A stretch of 64,000 nt of DNA from Mesorhizobium sp. (GTDB lineage Bacteria > Pseudomonadota > Alphaproteobacteria > Rhizobiales > Rhizobiaceae): the NCBI GenBank assembly GCA_004017275.1, contig SAKE01000011.1:1-64000 (forward strand), read 5' to 3'. How positions within the stretch are numbered: position 1 is the stretch's first letter; every line of letters starts with the position of its first letter. Shown here one piece after another: positions 37,708-46,884 of this stretch. Below the pieces are notes generated by a model. It was given only the letters and a program-made list of their open reading frames with translations, was not told the DNA's origin and made no database searches. A program made the translations under genes and the position numbers.

Positions 37708-38862
37708 CTATCCACCACGGACAGAGGGATGCCAAAACGTGACGGCCCTTTCGACAAGAGCGACCACGCCATAAAAGACCGAACCCGCAAGTGCTGCAAC
37801 TGCGATTTCGGCCCACACCATGTCGATGTTCATCCGCCCGACCTCGGTCGAGATGCGGAAGCCCATGCCGACGACGGGCGTGCCGAAGAACTCGGCGACG
37901 ATGGCGCCGATCAGCGCCAGCGTCGAGTTGATCTTCAGCGCGTTGAAGATGAAGGGAGCGGCTGCCGGCAGCCTGAGCTTCAGCAGCGTTTGCCAATAAC
38001 CCGACGCATAGGTGCGCATCAGGTCGCGCTCCATATGACCCGAGGCGGCAAGGCCGGCGACCGTGTTCACCAGCATCGGGAAGAAGGTCATGATGATGAC
38101 CACCGCCGCCTTGGACTGCCAATCGAAGCCGAACCACATCACCATGATCGGGGCGACGCCGATGATCGGCAGCGCCGAGACCATATTGCCGATCGGCAAG
38201 AGGCCGCGCCGCAGGAACGGCACGCGGTCGGCGAGCACCGCTGTGATGAAGCCGGCGCCGCTGCCCACGACATAGCCAAAGATGACCGCCTTGAAGATGG
38301 TCTGCCGGACATCGGCCCCGAGCACCGGCAGCGAGCTGGCGATGCGCGCGCCGATGGCGCTTGGCGGTGGCAACAGGATGAAGGGAATGCCGGCGCCCCG
38401 CGTCACCGCTTCCCAGATGATCAGGATCCAGGCCCCGAAGATGGCGGGGATGATCAAGCGCAGCGCCGTGCGAGCCCATTTGGCGAAGGGACGCAGCGAT
38501 GACAGCACCGCCACGCAGCGCCAGCCAAGCAGCCATGCGGCGGTGAGCAAGAGGAAATATGACGCCAGTGCCGTGCCTTCGAAACCCGCAATGCCCGATA
38601 TCAGCTGCCATGCGACGAGGTGGGCGCCGATAAACAGCACCGCCGCTTCCGCAACGGGCGGAATCCTGATCATCGAGATCAACGCCGCCAGCACCGCCAG
38701 GGCGAACATCAAGCCCTTGGTTCCAAGATAAGGATAGTTGATGCTAGCCGTCGTATCGGCAAACGCTGCTGCTTCCGGCTTCGACATCGCGCCAAGCGCG
38801 ACCGCGATCAGGCACAGCACGATGGCCAGCACCGCTTGCCAGGAGGGTTTCAGCCAGTTCAT
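37708..38862 (-). CDS. ABC transporter permease (second subunit)
   Basis: 384 residues from ATG 38862, which overlaps the stop of the preceding permease gene (ATGA). About 130 N-terminal residues add extra transmembrane helices before the usual BPD_transp_1 domain (LLPPPSAIGARIASSL, VVGSGAGFITAVLADRV, and the EAA loop around TYASGYWQTLLKLRLPAAAPFIFNALK). Forms the translocation pore with the adjacent permease. Confidence 0.9.
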   Translation of the reverse strand: MNWLKPSWQAVLAIVLCLIAVALGAMSKPEAAAFADTTASINYPYLGTKGLMFALAVLAALISMIRIPPVAEAAVLFIGAHLVAWQLISGIAGFEGTALASYFLLLTAAWLLGWRCVAVLSSLRPFAKWARTALRLIIPAIFGAWILIIWEAVTRGAGIPFILLPPPSAIGARIASSLPVLGADVRQTIFKAVIFGYVVGSGAGFITAVLADRVPFLRRGLLPIGNMVSALPIIGVAPIMVMWFGFDWQSKAAVVIIMTFFPMLVNTVAGLAASGHMERDLMRTYASGYWQTLLKLRLPAAAPFIFNALKINSTLALIGAIVAEFFGTPVVGMGFRISTEVGRMNIDMVWAEIAVAALAGSVFYGVVALVERAVTFWHPSVRGG

Positions 38863-39737
38863 GCCGGCCTCCCGCCCACGGCGCGGTCGACGAGGCGGCC
38901 GGCAATGCCGACCACCATGACCAGAAGGGCGGCCACCACCGAACCGGCGACCAGCGCCGACCAGATGTCGATGGACTGGCTGTAATAGGCCCCGGCCAAA
39001 AGCTTGGCGCCGATGCCGGCGACAGCACCCGTCGGCAGTTCGCCGACGATGGCGCCGACAAGACTTGCCGCCACCGCCACCTTCATCGACGTGAACAGGA
39101 ACGGCACAGAGGCCGGCACGCGCAACTTCCAGAAGGTCTGCGCACGACTGGCATTGTAGGTGTGCATCAGGTCGAGATGCATGATCTCGGGCGAGCGCAG
39201 GCCCTTCACCATGCCCACCGTCACCGGGAAGAACGACAGATAGGTCGAGATCATTGCCTTCGGGACCAGGCCGGTGATGCCGACCGCCGCCAGCACGACG
39301 ATGATCATCGGCGCCACCGCCAGGATGGGAATGGTCTGCGAGGCGATGATCCACGGCATCAAGCTGCGGTCGAGCGTTGCCACATGCACGATGCCGACCG
39401 CGATGATGATGCCGAGTGCCGTGCCGAAGGCAAAACCGAGCAGCGTCGACGACAGCGTCACCCAGGCATTGTAGACGAGGCTGCGGTTCGAGGTGACGGG
39501 CCGCAGAAAGGTATTTTCGAAGAAATTCACCGCCACCTGATGCGGCGCCGGCAATGTCGGCTTCGGCTGCGACAGAGTCTTGCCGATGAGTTCGCTGAAC
39601 GTGGAGGCCTCATTGGCACGGCGGTCGAGATCGCGCTGGAATGGCGTGTTGAGGATGACGGCGAAGACATACCAGAGCACGACCACGCCAGCGAGGATCG
39701 AGGTCACGGGCACGAGCTTGTCGCGGAAGGTGTCCAT
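38859..39737 (-). CDS. ABC transporter permease (first subunit)
   Basis: 292 residues, BPD_transp_1 type with about six helices: LGFAFGTALGIIIAVGIVH, IIASQTIPILAVAPMIIVVLA, and the EAA-loop region LMHTYNASRAQTFWKLRVPASVPFLFTSMK that contacts the ATPase. Co-transcribed with the second permease (4-bp overlap). The 427 bp between this start and the upstream ATPase gene are filled with repeats. Confidence 0.9.
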   Translation of the reverse strand: MDTFRDKLVPVTSILAGVVVLWYVFAVILNTPFQRDLDRRANEASTFSELIGKTLSQPKPTLPAPHQVAVNFFENTFLRPVTSNRSLVYNAWVTLSSTLLGFAFGTALGIIIAVGIVHVATLDRSLMPWIIASQTIPILAVAPMIIVVLAAVGITGLVPKAMISTYLSFFPVTVGMVKGLRSPEIMHLDLMHTYNASRAQTFWKLRVPASVPFLFTSMKVAVAASLVGAIVGELPTGAVAGIGAKLLAGAYYSQSIDIWSALVAGSVVAALLVMVVGIAGRLVDRAVGGRPA

Positions 39738-39779
39738 CTAGCGGCCCTCGCCGGACTGGCGTGCACTCTGCGTAATGCG

Positions 39780-40155
39780 AGCAGCCCACCACGCCTTCGT
39801 CATCCTAGGGCGAAGCAAGGAGCGAAGCGACGCGGCGCAGACCCTAGGATCCGTGCCGTTACCTCTGTGCTCCGCAACGGTGCGGAACAAGGCTCCCTGC
39901 GCCTCGCCCTGCCTGGCGGATATTCTCAACCGCTTTGGCCTTTCGGCCGGCGTCACGGCATGGATCCTAGGGTCTGCGCTCGCCGCTTCGCGTCGGCTCC
40001 GCCCTAGGATGACGAAGGCGTGGTGGGCCGCTCCCTCTACGCACGCCGCTTCGCGGTGCCTTAGGATGTCGAAGACGCGGTTGGCCGCCCCCTCACCCGA
40101 CCTCCGCTTCGCTCCGGCCACCCTCTCCCCGCTGGGGAGAGGAGGAACCTCGTCC
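39780..40155. repeat. Large palindromic repeat cluster inside the ABC operon
   Basis: Left arm 39780-39858 and right arm 39956-40032 are near-perfect inverted copies (about 78 bp each; shared words TTCGTCATCCTAGGGCG and GCAGACCCTAGGATCC). A second element follows at about 40044-40155 ending in CCTCTCCCCGCTGGGGAGAGG. The whole gap 39738-40164 holds no gene. The same first family recurs at 47584-47771. Confidence 0.75.
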
Positions 40156-40164
40156 CTCACCCCC

Positions 40165-40956
40165 TCAATCATCATAGCTATGCCCTGCCCGCAGCCCGTC
40201 GCGCACGCGCGCTGCGATCGCCAAGAACTCCGGCGTCTCGCGGATGTCGAGCGGCCGCTCCTTTGGCAGCGTCGATTCGATGATGTCGCTGACGCGGCCC
40301 GGGCGCGGCGACATGACGACGATGCGCGTCGACAGATACACCGCTTCCGGAATGGAGTGGGTGACGAAACAGATGGTCTTGTTGGTTCGCCCCCACAGTT
40401 CCAGCAATTGCTCGTTGAGATGGTCGCGCACGATCTCGTCCAGCGCGCCGAACGGCTCGTCCATCAGCAGCAGGTCGGCATCGAAGGCCAGCGCACGCGC
40501 GATCGAGGCGCGCTGCTGCATGCCGCCCGAGAGCTGCCAGGGATATTTCTTCTCGAATCCCGACAGGTTGACGAGGTCGAGCGTACGCTTGATCCGCTCT
40601 GCCTGCTCCGCCTTGGACAGGCCCATGATCTCCAGCGGCAGCCCCACATTGCGCTCGATGGTGCGCCAGGGAAACAGGGCGGCAGCCTGGAAGACATAGC
40701 CATAAGCGCGTTTCTCGCGCGCCTGCTCTGCTGTCATGCCGTTGACCGAAATCGTCCCCGAAGTCGGCTTCTCCAGATCGGCGATGACGCGCAGCAGAGT
40801 GGTCTTGCCGCAGCCCGAAGGCCCGATGAAGGACACGAACTCCCCCTTGCCGATGGTGAGATCGACATTGGACAGCGCCTGCACCGGCCCGTCATTGGTC
40901 TGGAAGGTCAGTCCGAGTTTGCTTGCCGCGACGACGGCTGGCGAAGTCCCTGTCAT
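40165..40956 (-). CDS. ABC transporter ATP-binding protein (nitrate/sulfonate/taurine type)
   Basis: 263 residues from ATG 40956. Walker A GPSGCGKTT, Q-loop VFQAAALFPW, signature LSGGMQQRASIARAL, Walker B LLLMDEPFGALD, and H-loop VTHSIPEA. It energises the two downstream permeases. It lies downstream of hydA and the small exported protein on the same strand, with a divergent cupin gene in between, so it may have its own promoter. Confidence 0.92.
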   Translation of the reverse strand: MTGTSPAVVAASKLGLTFQTNDGPVQALSNVDLTIGKGEFVSFIGPSGCGKTTLLRVIADLEKPTSGTISVNGMTAEQAREKRAYGYVFQAAALFPWRTIERNVGLPLEIMGLSKAEQAERIKRTLDLVNLSGFEKKYPWQLSGGMQQRASIARALAFDADLLLMDEPFGALDEIVRDHLNEQLLELWGRTNKTICFVTHSIPEAVYLSTRIVVMSPRPGRVSDIIESTLPKERPLDIRETPEFLAIAARVRDGLRAGHSYDD

Positions 40957-41086
40957 CGGCTGCCGCCTGCCTGTTCCCACCCCTGCGGCGCCGGCTGGAA
41001 TCCGATTGCTTTTATCGCGATGTTGTTTTCCACTCGCCCTGTCCCATTGGTCTTGTCCCACTCGATCGACGCCCGGAGTTTCCCCG

Positions 41087-41491
41087 ATGTCGCCCAAACC
41101 CACTTGTCATCTTATCCGCCCTGAAAGCACTTATGAAGGCAAGCAGGGATTGACCTATTTCGCCGGCATCGCCGCCGAGACCGTCGGCGCCTCCGGCATC
41201 TGCATGCACATGCTCACCATGCCGCCCGGCGCCCGCGCCAAGGCGCATATGCACGAAAGCCACGAGACGGCGATCTATGTGCTCTCCGGCGAAGTCCATA
41301 CCTGGTATGGCGATCGGCTCGAGCATCACATCGTCGTCAAGGCCGGCGACCTCTTCTACATTCCCGCCGGCGTGCCGCATCTGCCGGCCAATCTGAGCGG
41401 CGCACCGTCCTCGGCCGTCATTGCCCGCACCGATCCCAACGAACAGGAAAGCGTCGTCCTGCTGCCGGACCTGGATGCGCTGGTCGCTTGA
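41087..41491 (+). CDS. Cupin domain protein
   Basis: 134 residues, single conserved cupin barrel: metal-ligand motif 1 AHMHESHETAIYVLSGEVHTWYG and motif 2 GDLFYIPAGVPHLPANL. Could be a small dioxygenase, isomerase or sensor. Unknown substrate. It is the only plus-strand gene between the transporter and the pyrimidine-degradation genes, back to back with the ABC ATPase gene. Confidence 0.85.
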   Translation: MSPKPTCHLIRPESTYEGKQGLTYFAGIAAETVGASGICMHMLTMPPGARAKAHMHESHETAIYVLSGEVHTWYGDRLEHHIVVKAGDLFYIPAGVPHLPANLSGAPSSAVIARTDPNEQESVVLLPDLDALVA

Positions 41492-41562
41492 AGCTGACTT
41501 CGCTGGGCCAGGCGCCCATCGGTCAATTGCTTGAGGTTTGCGCTGCCCGCCGACTTCGGCAA

Positions 41563-41940
41563 TCATCGGCACCGAGACACTTCCCCATAGACGGTGCCGT
41601 CCTCATCCGCGATCACCAGTTTCTTGGCGTTCTTGGTGCTGCGCTTGATGGTGAAGGTGGCGGGCGACTTGCCCTCCTCGCCTTCAGCTTCGCATTCCGC
41701 CTTCACCACCAGCGAGCCGTCGGCCTGGACCTTCTTGCCGGTGAAGGTACAGGCACTTGTGGCAGTGACGAAATCGGTGTTGGTCAGAAGCAACATGTCC
41801 TCGGCGTAGACTTCCTGGCCGTTCTTGTTGATGCAGCCGGACTTGTTGCCGTAAGGTTTGGCAAGGTCGATGCCGGCCGCCGAGACTTGGCTGGCGGCCA
41901 GAACCAAAACTACCGTGAAAAGAAGTCCCCCGCGCCGCAC
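41563..41940 (-). CDS. Small exported protein downstream of hydA
   Basis: 125 residues from GTG 41940, two bases after the hydA stop. The start was chosen because it gives a signal peptide (RRGGLLFTVVLVLAASQVSA-A). The mature part has three Cys (SGCINKNG, SACTFTGK, SRCR) and a lysine-rich, beta-type sequence. No family recognised. Tight spacing suggests co-transcription with hydA, but a role in pyrimidine degradation is not evident. Confidence 0.65.
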   Translation of the reverse strand: MRRGGLLFTVVLVLAASQVSAAGIDLAKPYGNKSGCINKNGQEVYAEDMLLLTNTDFVTATSACTFTGKKVQADGSLVVKAECEAEGEEGKSPATFTIKRSTKNAKKLVIADEDGTVYGEVSRCR

Positions 41941-41941
41941 C

Positions 41942-43393
41942 TCAGACCCCGGTCGCCGGGATGCCGGTGCGTTCCACCTTGCGCGGCGCGGAGATTTCCT
42001 TCCACGTCGACAGCGCGCGGTTGACCGCGGCATTCGGCTCGCGGCCGACGAACTCGCCATGACCGGGCTTGGCCTTGATTTCGGCCTCCTGAATCGACAG
42101 TTCGCCGCGCGAGAAGACGAAGCGCGGCAGGCCGGTCACCTCAAACCCTTCGAAGACATTATAGTCGATGATGGACTGCTGCTTCTTCGACGTGATCTTT
42201 TTCTTACGCTTCGGATCCCAGACGACGATGTCGGCGTCCGCGCCCTCTACGATGGCGCCCTTTTTCGGATACATGTTGAGGATCTTGGCGATGTTGGTCG
42301 AGGTTACCGCGACGAACTCGTTCATCGTCAGCCGGCCGGTGTTGACGCCTGTCGTCCAAAGCACCGGCATGCGGTCTTCAAGTCCGCCGGTGCCGTTCGG
42401 GATCTTGGTGAAATCGCCGACGCCGTTGCGCTTCTGCTTCGTCGTGAAGGCGCAATGGTCGGTCGCCACCACCTGCAGCGAGCCCGCCTGCAGGCCGGCC
42501 CACAGCGAATCCTGGTGCAATTTGTTGCGGAAGGGCGGGCTCATCACGCGGCGCGCCGCATGATCCCAATCCTTGTCGAAATACTCGCTCTCGTCCAGCG
42601 TCAGGTGCTGGATCAGCGGCTCGCCGAACACCCGCATGCCCTTCTGCCGCGCCCGGCGGATCGCCTCGTGGCTCTGTTCGCAGGAGACATGCACGACATA
42701 GAGCGGCACGCCCGCCATGTCGGCGATCATGATGGCGCGGTTGGTCGCCTCGCCTTCCACCTCAGGCGGCCGCGAATAGGCGTGCCCCTCGGGGCCGTTG
42801 TTGCCGGCGGCCAGCAGCTTCTGCGAGAGCGCCGCAACCACATCGCCATTCTCGGCATGCACCAGCGGCAGCGCACCGAGATCGGCACAGCGCTGGAACG
42901 ACGCATACATCTCGTCGTCGTCGACCATCAACGCGCCCTTGTAGGCCATGAAATGCTTGAACGAGGTGATGCCCTTGTCGACAACCGTGGCCATCTCGTC
43001 GAACACCTGCTTGCCCCACCATGTGATCGCCATGTGGAAGGAATAATCGCAGGACGCTTTGGAAGTCTTGTTGTCCCACATCTGCAAGGCTTCGAGCAGC
43101 GATTGCTGCGGCGCCGGCAGGCAGAAATCGACCACCATGGTGGTACCCCCGGACAAGGCTGCGCGCGTGCCGGATTCGAAATCGTCGGCCGAATAGGTGC
43201 CCATGAACGGCATTTCGAGATGGGTGTGCGGGTCGATGCCGCCCGGCATGATGTAGCAGCCGGTGGCGTCGAACTCGTGATCGCCATGCAGGCCCGAACC
43301 GATGGCGACGATCTTGCCGTGGCTGAACAGCACATCGGCCTTCCACGTGCGGTCGGCGGTGACGATGGTGCCGTTCTTGATGACTTTGGTCAT
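41942..43393 (-). CDS. hydA: Dihydropyrimidinase
   Basis: Second step of reductive pyrimidine degradation: hydrolyses dihydrouracil/dihydrothymine to N-carbamoyl-beta-alanine/aminoisobutyrate. 483 residues. Metal-binding DPHTHLEMPF, the carbamylated-lysine region TSFKHFMAYKGALMV, histidine ligands in VHAENGD and YVVHVSCEQSH, and the fourth metal Asp in VATDHCAFTT. Full family length. Lies between the ureidopropionase-like gene and the small exported protein on the same strand. Confidence 0.95.
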   Translation of the reverse strand: MTKVIKNGTIVTADRTWKADVLFSHGKIVAIGSGLHGDHEFDATGCYIMPGGIDPHTHLEMPFMGTYSADDFESGTRAALSGGTTMVVDFCLPAPQQSLLEALQMWDNKTSKASCDYSFHMAITWWGKQVFDEMATVVDKGITSFKHFMAYKGALMVDDDEMYASFQRCADLGALPLVHAENGDVVAALSQKLLAAGNNGPEGHAYSRPPEVEGEATNRAIMIADMAGVPLYVVHVSCEQSHEAIRRARQKGMRVFGEPLIQHLTLDESEYFDKDWDHAARRVMSPPFRNKLHQDSLWAGLQAGSLQVVATDHCAFTTKQKRNGVGDFTKIPNGTGGLEDRMPVLWTTGVNTGRLTMNEFVAVTSTNIAKILNMYPKKGAIVEGADADIVVWDPKRKKKITSKKQQSIIDYNVFEGFEVTGLPRFVFSRGELSIQEAEIKAKPGHGEFVGREPNAAVNRALSTWKEISAPRKVERTGIPATGV

Positions 43394-43481
43394 TTTCTTG
43401 TTCCCTTGTTCTCTTCGCGCTTCTTGGTGAGCGCTTTGCTTGAATCAGATCGGCGCAGGATCGAGGAGCCTTGAACTGCAA

Positions 43482-43859
43482 CTACATGACCCCAACTTCC
43501 CGCAATATCTCCTCAATGCAACCATCGAAAGAATTCGTCAGGTCTCCCGTAGAAAATCGCATCACACGATAGCCCTCTCGGCCAAGCCACGCATCGCGTA
43601 TTCGATCCCTCTCCATTCCCTGCGGCGTAAAGTGATGTTCTCCGTCCACCTCGATGACGAGGCTCTTTTCATGCAGAACGAAGTCCACAATGTAAGGTCC
43701 GATTGGCGCCTGCTTTCTCGCATGTAGCCCGTAAAGTCGACGGAACTCCTTCAATTCGGACCAGAACTTGCGCTCGCCTTCCGTCATGTTCCGCCGTAGG
43801 ACCCTGGCCCGCTTGATGGCTGCCGGATCGATAGAGGTCGGTGCCAAGAGTACCCCCAC
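43482..43859 (-). CDS. DUF559 domain protein (Vsr/endonuclease-like fold)
   Basis: About 120 residues. DUF559 domain: RARVLRRNMTEGERKFWSELKEFRRLYGLHARKQAPIGPYIVDFVLHEKSLVIEVDGEHH with the D...ExD pattern of restriction-like nucleases, then RDAWLGREGYRVMRFSTGDL. Start uncertain: the domain begins before the first ATG (43787), and possible GTG/TTG starts (43859, 43847) lie in or next to a palindromic repeat. It sits inside the pyrimidine operon between hydA and pydC with no functional link, as DUF559 genes often occur near repeats. Confidence 0.7.
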   Translation of the reverse strand: MGVLLAPTSIDPAAIKRARVLRRNMTEGERKFWSELKEFRRLYGLHARKQAPIGPYIVDFVLHEKSLVIEVDGEHHFTPQGMERDRIRDAWLGREGYRVMRFSTGDLTNSFDGCIEEILREVGVM

Positions 43860-43995
43860 CCTCAATCCCTCCCCACAAGGGGGAGGGAGGCTTGCGGTCG
43901 CGCTATCACAGCTGAACCCTTCAAAACTTTCGCCAAAGGGGCCGGCATTGCTGATCCCTCTCCCCCTTGTGGGGAGGGGTTCGGGGTGGGGGTAG
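43852..43995. repeat. Palindromic repeat between the DUF559 gene and pydC
   Basis: Left arm TACCCCCACCCTCAATCCC (43851-43890, continuing CTCCCCACAAGGGGGAG) is complementary to the right arm at 43953-43995 (CTCCCCCTTGTGGGGAGG, then GGGGTGGGGGTA). It ends 12 bp from the pydC stop. Same general style as the element at 18-87. Confidence 0.7.
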
Positions 43996-44007
43996 AGCGC
44001 CGACCTC

Positions 44008-45258
44008 TCACCCGACGATCTCCGCCGTCTCCACCACCGCGTGGAACAAAACATCGGCCCCGGCCGAGGCCCATTCCTTGGTAATCTCCTCGGCCTCGTT
44101 GTGGCTCAGCCCGTCGACGCAGGGGCACATCACCATGGCGGTGGGCGCAACGCGATTGATCCAGCAGGCGTCGTGGCCGGCGCCGGAAACGATGTTGCGA
44201 TGCGAATAGCCGAGGCGTTCGGCGGCATCACGGATCGCCTTGACGCAGCCGGCGTCGAAGGTCACCGGATCGAAAGCGCCGACCTGCTCGATCTCATAGC
44301 GAATATCGAGCGCCTCGCAGATCGTGTCGATGCCTTCGCGGATGCGGCCGTCCATTGCGTCCAGCACTTCCTTTTCCGGTGAGCGGATATCGATGGTGAA
44401 GACAGTGCGGCCGGCGATGATGTTGCGCGAATTGGGAAAGACCTCCATGTGGCCGACCGCGCCGACAGCATCGGGCTGGTAGTCCATGGCGATCTCATGC
44501 ACCAGCTCGATCACCCGCGCCATGCCGAGCCCGGCATTGCGGCGCTTCGGCATCGGCGTCGAGCCGGTATGCGCTTCCTTGCCGGTCAGCGTCACCTGCA
44601 GCCATTTCAGGCCCTGGCCATGGGTGACGACGCCGATATCGATGCCTTCGTCCTCGAGGATCGGTCCCTGTTCGATATGCAGTTCGAAGAAGGCGTGGAT
44701 CTTGCGGTCGCCGACCTTCTCGGTGCCTTTCCAGCCAATGCGCTCCAGCTCCTCGCCGAATTTCTTGCCCTGCTTGTCGACATGCCCGTAGACATCTGCC
44801 TGGTCGAGCACGCCGGCGAACACGCCGGACGCCATCATCGCCGGCGCGAAGCGCGCGCCCTCCTCGTTCGTCCAGTTGGTGACGACGATCGGATGTTTGG
44901 TCTTGATGCCGAGATCGTTGAGCGAGCGCACCACTTCGAGCCCGCCCAGCACACCAAGCACGCCGTCATACTTGCCGCCTGTCGGCTGCGTATCGAGATG
45001 GCTGCCGACATAGACCGGCGGCAGGCTGGGATCGGTACCTTCGCGGCGGGCAAACATCGTGCCCATCTCGTCGACACCCATTTCAAGCCCGGCCGCATCG
45101 CACCAGCGCTTGAACAGATGCCGCCCCTCGCCGTCCTCATCAGTCACGGTCTGGCGATTGTTGCCCCCGGCAATGCCGGGGCCGATCTTCGCCATTTCCA
45201 TGATGGAATCCCACAAACGGTCTGAATTGATTCGCAGATTCTCACCGGGTGCGGCCAT
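44008..45258 (-). CDS. pydC: Zn-dependent N-carbamoyl-beta-alanine amidohydrolase (beta-ureidopropionase, M20 family)
   Basis: Third step of reductive pyrimidine degradation: N-carbamoyl-beta-alanine to beta-alanine, CO2 and ammonia. 416 residues of the hydantoinase/carbamoylase M20 family: metal ligands in VGSHLDTQPTGGKYDGVLG, NWTNEEGARFAPAMMASG, ELHIEQGPILEDEG, and SGAGHDACWI. Allantoate amidohydrolase is the close alternative, but the company of hydA and the aminotransferase favours the pyrimidine role. Confidence 0.88.
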   Translation of the reverse strand: MAAPGENLRINSDRLWDSIMEMAKIGPGIAGGNNRQTVTDEDGEGRHLFKRWCDAAGLEMGVDEMGTMFARREGTDPSLPPVYVGSHLDTQPTGGKYDGVLGVLGGLEVVRSLNDLGIKTKHPIVVTNWTNEEGARFAPAMMASGVFAGVLDQADVYGHVDKQGKKFGEELERIGWKGTEKVGDRKIHAFFELHIEQGPILEDEGIDIGVVTHGQGLKWLQVTLTGKEAHTGSTPMPKRRNAGLGMARVIELVHEIAMDYQPDAVGAVGHMEVFPNSRNIIAGRTVFTIDIRSPEKEVLDAMDGRIREGIDTICEALDIRYEIEQVGAFDPVTFDAGCVKAIRDAAERLGYSHRNIVSGAGHDACWINRVAPTAMVMCPCVDGLSHNEAEEITKEWASAGADVLFHAVVETAEIVG

Positions 45259-45328
45259 TCAAAGTCCTTCCATTTCATATTCTGGGCGGGCGGCGGTTCC
45301 CGCCGCCACCCGTCCAGGCAAAGCAGAT

Positions 45329-46657
45329 CTAGTCTATCGACCTCAGCACTTCGCGCACATGGTCGATCAATTCGTTGATCTGGCCCTTGGTGATGATCAG
45401 CGGCGGCGACAGCGCGATGATGTCGCCGGTGGTGCGGATCAGCGCGCCGCGCTCGAACGCCTTGACGAAGGCCGAGAAGGCCCGCTTGGTCGGCTGGCCG
45501 GCGATCGGCGCCAGCTCGATCGCGCCGATAAGGCCTATGTTCCTGATGTCGATGACGTTCGGCTCGCCCTTCAGCGAATGCAGTGCATCTTCCCAGTACG
45601 GTGCCAGTTCCTCGCCACGGGTGAGCAGTCCCTCTTCCTTGTAGGTGTCGAGCGTGCCGAGTGCAGCCGCACAGGCGATCGGGTTGCCCGAATAGGTGTA
45701 GCCATGGAAGAACTCGATCATGTGCTCGGGGCCGGTCATGAAGGCGTCGTGGATCTCTTTCTTCACGAACACCGCGCCCATCGGGATGACGCCGTTGGAG
45801 ACGCCCTTGGCGGTGGTCATGATGTCAGGCGTGACGCCGAAATAATCGGCGGCGAATGGTGTGCCGAGACGGCCGAAACCTGTGATGACCTCATCGAAGA
45901 TCAACAGGATGCCGTGCTTGGTGCAGATCTCGCGCAGCTTCTGCAAATAACCCTTCGGCGGCAGGATGACGCCGGTGGAGCCGGCGACCGGCTCGACGAT
46001 GACGGCGGCGATGGTCGAGGCGTCATGCAGCGCGACGATGCGCTCCAGCTCGTTGGCGAGTTCGGCGCCATGCTCCGGCACACCCTTGGTGAAGGCGTTC
46101 TTTTCCGGCAGATGCGTGTGCGGCATGTGGTCGACGCCGCCGAGCAGCGTACCGAACATCTTGCGGTTGGTGACGATGCCGCCTACCGAGATGCCGCCGA
46201 AATTGACGCCGTGATAGCCGCGCTCGCGACCAATCAGGCGGGTGCGCGAGCCCTCGCCCCTGGCGCGGTGATAGGCGATGGCCATCTTCAGCGCGGTCTC
46301 GACCGATTCCGAACCGGAATTGGTGAAGAAGACGTGGTCCATGCCCTTGGGCGCGATGTCGACCAGGCGGTTGGCCAGTTCGAACACGATCGGATGGCCC
46401 ATCTGGAAGGCGGGCGCATAGTCGAGCTCGGCAGCCTGCTGCTGGATCGCCTCGGTGATCTTCGGCCGGCAATGGCCGGCATTGACGCACCACAGGCCGG
46501 CGGTGCCGTCGAGCACCTTGCGGCCGTCACTGGTCGTGTAATGCATGTCCTTGGCGGACACCATCATGCGCGGCGCCTGCTTGAACTGCCGGTTTGCCGT
46601 GAACGGCATCCAGAATGCGCTGAGATCGTTCGGCGTGACTTTCAGCCGGTTGGACAT
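45329..46657 (-). CDS. Omega-amino acid:pyruvate aminotransferase (beta-alanine aminotransferase)
   Basis: 442 residues from ATG 46657 (a TTG six bases upstream is less likely), class III PLP aminotransferase. FWMPFTANRQFKQAPRM and GTAGLWCVNAGH are characteristic of beta-alanine:pyruvate transaminases. PLP site IFDEVITGFGRLG and lysine in TTAKGVSNGVIPMG. It would convert beta-alanine from the pyrimidine pathway to malonate semialdehyde with pyruvate as acceptor. First gene of the minus-strand operon. A RutR-like site lies about 80 bp upstream. Confidence 0.9.
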   Translation of the reverse strand: MSNRLKVTPNDLSAFWMPFTANRQFKQAPRMMVSAKDMHYTTSDGRKVLDGTAGLWCVNAGHCRPKITEAIQQQAAELDYAPAFQMGHPIVFELANRLVDIAPKGMDHVFFTNSGSESVETALKMAIAYHRARGEGSRTRLIGRERGYHGVNFGGISVGGIVTNRKMFGTLLGGVDHMPHTHLPEKNAFTKGVPEHGAELANELERIVALHDASTIAAVIVEPVAGSTGVILPPKGYLQKLREICTKHGILLIFDEVITGFGRLGTPFAADYFGVTPDIMTTAKGVSNGVIPMGAVFVKKEIHDAFMTGPEHMIEFFHGYTYSGNPIACAAALGTLDTYKEEGLLTRGEELAPYWEDALHSLKGEPNVIDIRNIGLIGAIELAPIAGQPTKRAFSAFVKAFERGALIRTTGDIIALSPPLIITKGQINELIDHVREVLRSID

Positions 46658-46735
46658 GACCAAGACTTCCCCTTGTAACCTGTTTCGGTGCGCCCAACGC
46701 TTGGTCTTTGCCGCGTTTTCATGCTACGCAAATTT

Positions 46736-46751
46736 TTGACCGATTGGACAA
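46736..46751. promoter_or_regulatory. RutR-like operator between the aminotransferase and its TetR regulator
   Basis: TTGACCGATTGGACAA matches the RutR consensus TTGACCAnnTGGTCAA at 12 of 14 defined positions. It lies in the divergent region serving both the pyd operon and the regulator. Two TGGTCCAGA words at 46836 and 46849 just before the regulator gene may be additional half-sites. Confidence 0.6.
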
Positions 46752-46884
46752 ACGTTAGCACCGCCCTGTCGGCGGTCAAGGGATTACTAGCGGAAATGCG
46801 GCACCTGAAGTGCGTTCCACAGGCTAGGGAAAAACTGGTCCAGAGAATTGGTCCAGATGACCCTCAACACGAGGGCTTGCAACG

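Noticed and set aside
41858..43474. Long open frame on the plus strand over hydA
   Set aside because: Shadow frame. hydA on the other strand carries all metal ligands.
45059..46678. Long open frame on the plus strand (539 codons)
   Set aside because: Shadow of the aminotransferase gene. The opposite strand has intact PLP-enzyme motifs.
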